Positions 61,954 through 64,000 of a stretch of 64,000 nt of DNA are shown here, piece by piece. Numbering within the stretch: the stretch's first letter is position 1; the number at the start of each line of letters is the position of its first letter. This DNA comes from Paenibacillus sp. HWE-109 (GTDB lineage Bacteria; Bacillota; Bacilli; Paenibacillales; NBRC-103111), in NCBI RefSeq assembly GCF_022163125.1, contig NZ_CP091881.1, positions 868,001 through 932,000 of the forward strand. The letters run 5' to 3'. Below the pieces are notes generated by a model. The model saw only the letters and a program-made list of their open reading frames with translations, made no database searches and had not been told where the DNA came from. The position numbers were made by a program, and so were the translations under genes.

Positions 61954-61982
61954 GATACCAGTCCCATTACGGGACTGGTATC
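61954..61982 (+). terminator. Intercistronic hairpin
   Basis: GATACCAGTCCC-ATTAC-GGGACTGGTATC is a perfect 12-bp stem. No T-run follows, so it is better seen as an mRNA-stabilising or attenuating element between the dockerin and SLH genes. Confidence 0.65.
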
Positions 61983-62021
61983 CCATTCATCATTCTTTGA
62001 ACAAAAAACGGAGGATAAACG

Positions 62022-63872
62022 ATGAGAATAGCCTTTTCTAAAAGGATCATTATAACGTTAAGTGCGGTAGTGCTGATAACTTGTATATTCTCAACCGGCA
62101 GAGCTAACGTAAACCTTGTGTATGCTGAGGAAGCAGGTCAAATGTCTCAGATTAAGCTAGGCACATTAGGCACTTCTTTTAAGGTGAAGGACAACATTAC
62201 GGTACCTATCATGGCACTCGATACGAAAGAGCTTATGGGTCTGCAATTTTCCATTAAATATGATCCGGGAATCTTTGACTTTATGGAAGGGGATACGGTA
62301 CTTTCCAGCGGCTTTTACAGTGTCGATGCGAACAGTAATATACTGATTGATGAACAAAACGGCATTCTTAAATATGCGCTAATCAAGAATCAAATTCCTG
62401 GCAAGGATACCATACCCCAAATCAAGATAGCAGATTTACATTTCAAAGCTCTGAAGGCTGCTGATTCCACGTCGATCAAGATAGATGAAATTACTGCTAC
62501 TACAGGCTATGCACAAATTCCAACAAATTCACAGGATACCAAGCAGACCAAGATAAATGACGACAACGGTAATGGCCCCGTAGACACGGAAAAACCAGTT
62601 GTTCTCATACAATCCAGCAATGCGACGAATAGCCCGACTTATGTATTAAAAGGTACCGTAACGGATAATGATCCGAAGGTATCGCTAACCATTAATGGTG
62701 CACCGGTAACATTAAACAATAGCACCTTCGAGAAAAGCTTCACCCTTACGGAAGGGGCTAATTCTTTTACCTTGATTGCTGCAGATAGTGCCGGTAATAA
62801 ACAAGAGAATACGTTTGTGGTCACTTATACAAAGTCGGGAAGCGGCGGCGGTGGAGGCAGCACGGGAACTGGTACGGGCAGTGGCAATGGTACCGTGAAT
62901 TCACAAGATCCCGAATTTGTATCCGTACAAATTGTTGCTGCAACAGGCGGAACCATTCAACTGGGAACAAAGGTTAAGGTCGTTATTCCAGCCCATGCGT
63001 TAAAAGAGGATGCCAAGATCACGATCCGACGCCTTGCTGATCTTGATAAGACCAGTGAGGGCGAGCGAGTCTTACAAATTGGAAGCCATATTTACGAAAT
63101 CACGACAACCGGCGATAAAAATTTGAATAAACCAATGACCCTGTCATTAACGCCAGATCCGAATAAAATCAAAAACGGGAAAGAACCGGCGATTTATTAC
63201 TATCAGGAAGACAGAAAGCAATGGATCTATCTTGGCGAACAAGATCATCATGCAATAGGAGAAATGTCTACCGAAATCGTTCATTTTGCGAAATTTGCCG
63301 TATTTACCGATGAGACTATCGTGAAATTGAACGATGTAAACAACCACTGGGCGGCTGTATTCATTGATCGTTTGGTAGGAATGAAAGTGATAAATGGCTA
63401 TGAAGATCAAACCTTCAGACCGGAAAACAATGTGACGAGGGCTGAATTTACAAGCATGATAGTATCAGCGCTAGGCTTGGCCGTTGGAAAAGACGCATCC
63501 CCTTCTTTTGCGGATACAGACCAAATTCCAAGCTGGGCCAAGGGATATGTGAAAGCGGCTGTTGATGCTGGAATCATCGAGGGACGTGCCGGAGCAGACG
63601 GCGGTACTTATTTTGATGCCGATGCTCTTATCACACGCGCAGAAATGGCGGTAATGATTACAAGAGTGCTGCATACAACACCATCGGGTTCAGCCTTAAG
63701 CTTTACGGACGCGAACGATATTCCAGATTGGGCAAAATCGAGCATCGCGCATTTGGTGAAGGAAGAAATCATTAACGGCTTTGAGGACAACACCTTCCGT
63801 TCAAATGCCAATGCTACACGGTCCCAGGCAGCATCGATGATCTATAAGCTGTTGGTTGAATTAGGAATTTAA
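62022..63872 (+). CDS. Cohesin-like protein with three S-layer homology repeats
   Basis: A 616-residue exported protein. The signal peptide ends near residue 35 (VYAEE). The cohesin-like domain is at about 42-175 (FKVKDNITVPIMALDTKELMGLQFSIKYDPGIFDFMEG). An Ig-like domain follows (193-272), then a Gly/Ser/Thr linker (272-292) and a ZU5-like beta domain (300-425; TGGTIQLGTKVKVVIPAHAL). The end carries three SLH repeats: NDVNNHWAAVFIDRLVGMKVINGYED, ADTDQIPSWAKGYVKAAVDAGIIEG and TDANDIPDWAKSSIAHLVKEEIINGFEDN. SLH trimers bind pyruvylated cell-wall polymer, so this is a wall-bound scaffold whose cohesin faces outward. ACGGAGG precedes the ATG. It lies 103 bp after the dockerin protein gene. Confidence 0.92.
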   Translation: MRIAFSKRIIITLSAVVLITCIFSTGRANVNLVYAEEAGQMSQIKLGTLGTSFKVKDNITVPIMALDTKELMGLQFSIKYDPGIFDFMEGDTVLSSGFYSVDANSNILIDEQNGILKYALIKNQIPGKDTIPQIKIADLHFKALKAADSTSIKIDEITATTGYAQIPTNSQDTKQTKINDDNGNGPVDTEKPVVLIQSSNATNSPTYVLKGTVTDNDPKVSLTINGAPVTLNNSTFEKSFTLTEGANSFTLIAADSAGNKQENTFVVTYTKSGSGGGGGSTGTGTGSGNGTVNSQDPEFVSVQIVAATGGTIQLGTKVKVVIPAHALKEDAKITIRRLADLDKTSEGERVLQIGSHIYEITTTGDKNLNKPMTLSLTPDPNKIKNGKEPAIYYYQEDRKQWIYLGEQDHHAIGEMSTEIVHFAKFAVFTDETIVKLNDVNNHWAAVFIDRLVGMKVINGYEDQTFRPENNVTRAEFTSMIVSALGLAVGKDASPSFADTDQIPSWAKGYVKAAVDAGIIEGRAGADGGTYFDADALITRAEMAVMITRVLHTTPSGSALSFTDANDIPDWAKSSIAHLVKEEIINGFEDNTFRSNANATRSQAASMIYKLLVELGI

Positions 63873-63881
63873 TTCAAACTA

Positions 63882-63923
63882 AGATTCTGTATCCCTCTTC
63901 AAGTGTGAAGAGGGATGAGAATC
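63882..63923 (+). terminator. Hairpin terminator after the SLH gene
   Basis: AGATTCTGTATCCCTCTTCA pairs with TGAAGAGGGATGAGAATCT around an AGTG loop, with mismatches near the base. A short T-run is part of the stem end (ATCTTTAATG). It may be an attenuator, because another gene starts 20 bases later. Confidence 0.65.
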
Positions 63924-63943
63924 TTTAATGAGGAGCATAGCGG

Positions 63944-64000
63944 ATGAGTAAAAATTCGACCCGGGTCGTGATCACCCTCCTTTTGTTTGTTGCATTCAGT
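63944..64000 (+). CDS. Start of an exported or membrane protein (cut by window end)
   Basis: ATG at 63944 with TGAGGAG about 9 bases upstream. The 19 visible codons read MSKNSTRVVITLLLFVAFS, a signal peptide or first membrane segment. The rest lies outside the window. It may belong to the same surface-protein operon. Confidence 0.6.
   Translation, partial: MSKNSTRVVITLLLFVAFS

Overview
The window looks like a chromosomal segment of a Paenibacillus-like soil Firmicute (genus is an inference). The signs are strong Shine-Dalgarno sites with many TTG/GTG starts, LutABC, a DUF3231 protein, a YesM/YesN-type two-component pair, three carbohydrate ABC importers that carry no ATPase gene, and very large secreted multidomain proteins ending in a dockerin or in S-layer homology (SLH) repeats. 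No rRNA, tRNA, CRISPR array, prophage or intact insertion sequence was seen.

Layout. 0.1-5.6 kb: an MmyB-type regulator, a quinone oxidoreductase, a regulator with two MerR helix-turn-helix domains, and four small unknown proteins separated by copies of one dispersed intergenic repeat. 5.9-7.8 kb: a secreted discoidin/FN3 protein and decayed coding DNA. 7.8-15.0 kb: a divergent RpiR regulator facing an operon of HAD phosphatase, metallophosphoesterase, PHP hydrolase and a sugar ABC importer. 15.1-16.6 kb: an MFS exporter. 16.7-27.2 kb: a divergent AraC regulator and a set that reads as the complete non-phosphorylating L-fucose pathway (aldose dehydrogenase, lactonase, UxaA-type dehydratase, SDR, FAH-family hydrolase), followed by LutABC, which would burn the L-lactate that this pathway releases. 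The dehydratase is a tandem duplication whose two halves have lost complementary motifs. 27.5-29.4 kb: a high-GC CPBP protease gene, a wrecked ABC ATPase gene and an orphan Fur-like box.

29.5-40.7 kb: a second ABC importer, a 2172-residue secreted protein with a GH99-like domain, and a Gfo/Idh/MocA oxidoreductase. 41-43.5 kb: a DUF3231 protein, then a MerR regulator divergent from a GNAT acetyltransferase, with a 19-bp-spacer promoter and a perfect operator between them. 43.5-48.8 kb: an IclR regulator and a three-gene Weimberg-type operon (sugar-acid dehydratase, 2-keto-3-deoxy-pentonate dehydratase, 2-oxoglutarate semialdehyde dehydrogenase) with a perfect dyad over its -10 box. 48.9-56.1 kb: a third ABC importer followed by a YesM/YesN pair.

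56.1-64 kb: a 1.1-kb intergenic region with cre-like boxes, then a 1565-residue ThuA/glucose-sorbosone-dehydrogenase protein that carries both a cohesin-like domain and a canonical dockerin, then a cohesin-like protein with three SLH repeats, and the start of one more exported protein. The last two complete genes look like a minimal cohesin-dockerin system for displaying an oxidoreductase-type protein on the cell wall, and they are the strongest candidate for an undescribed system here.
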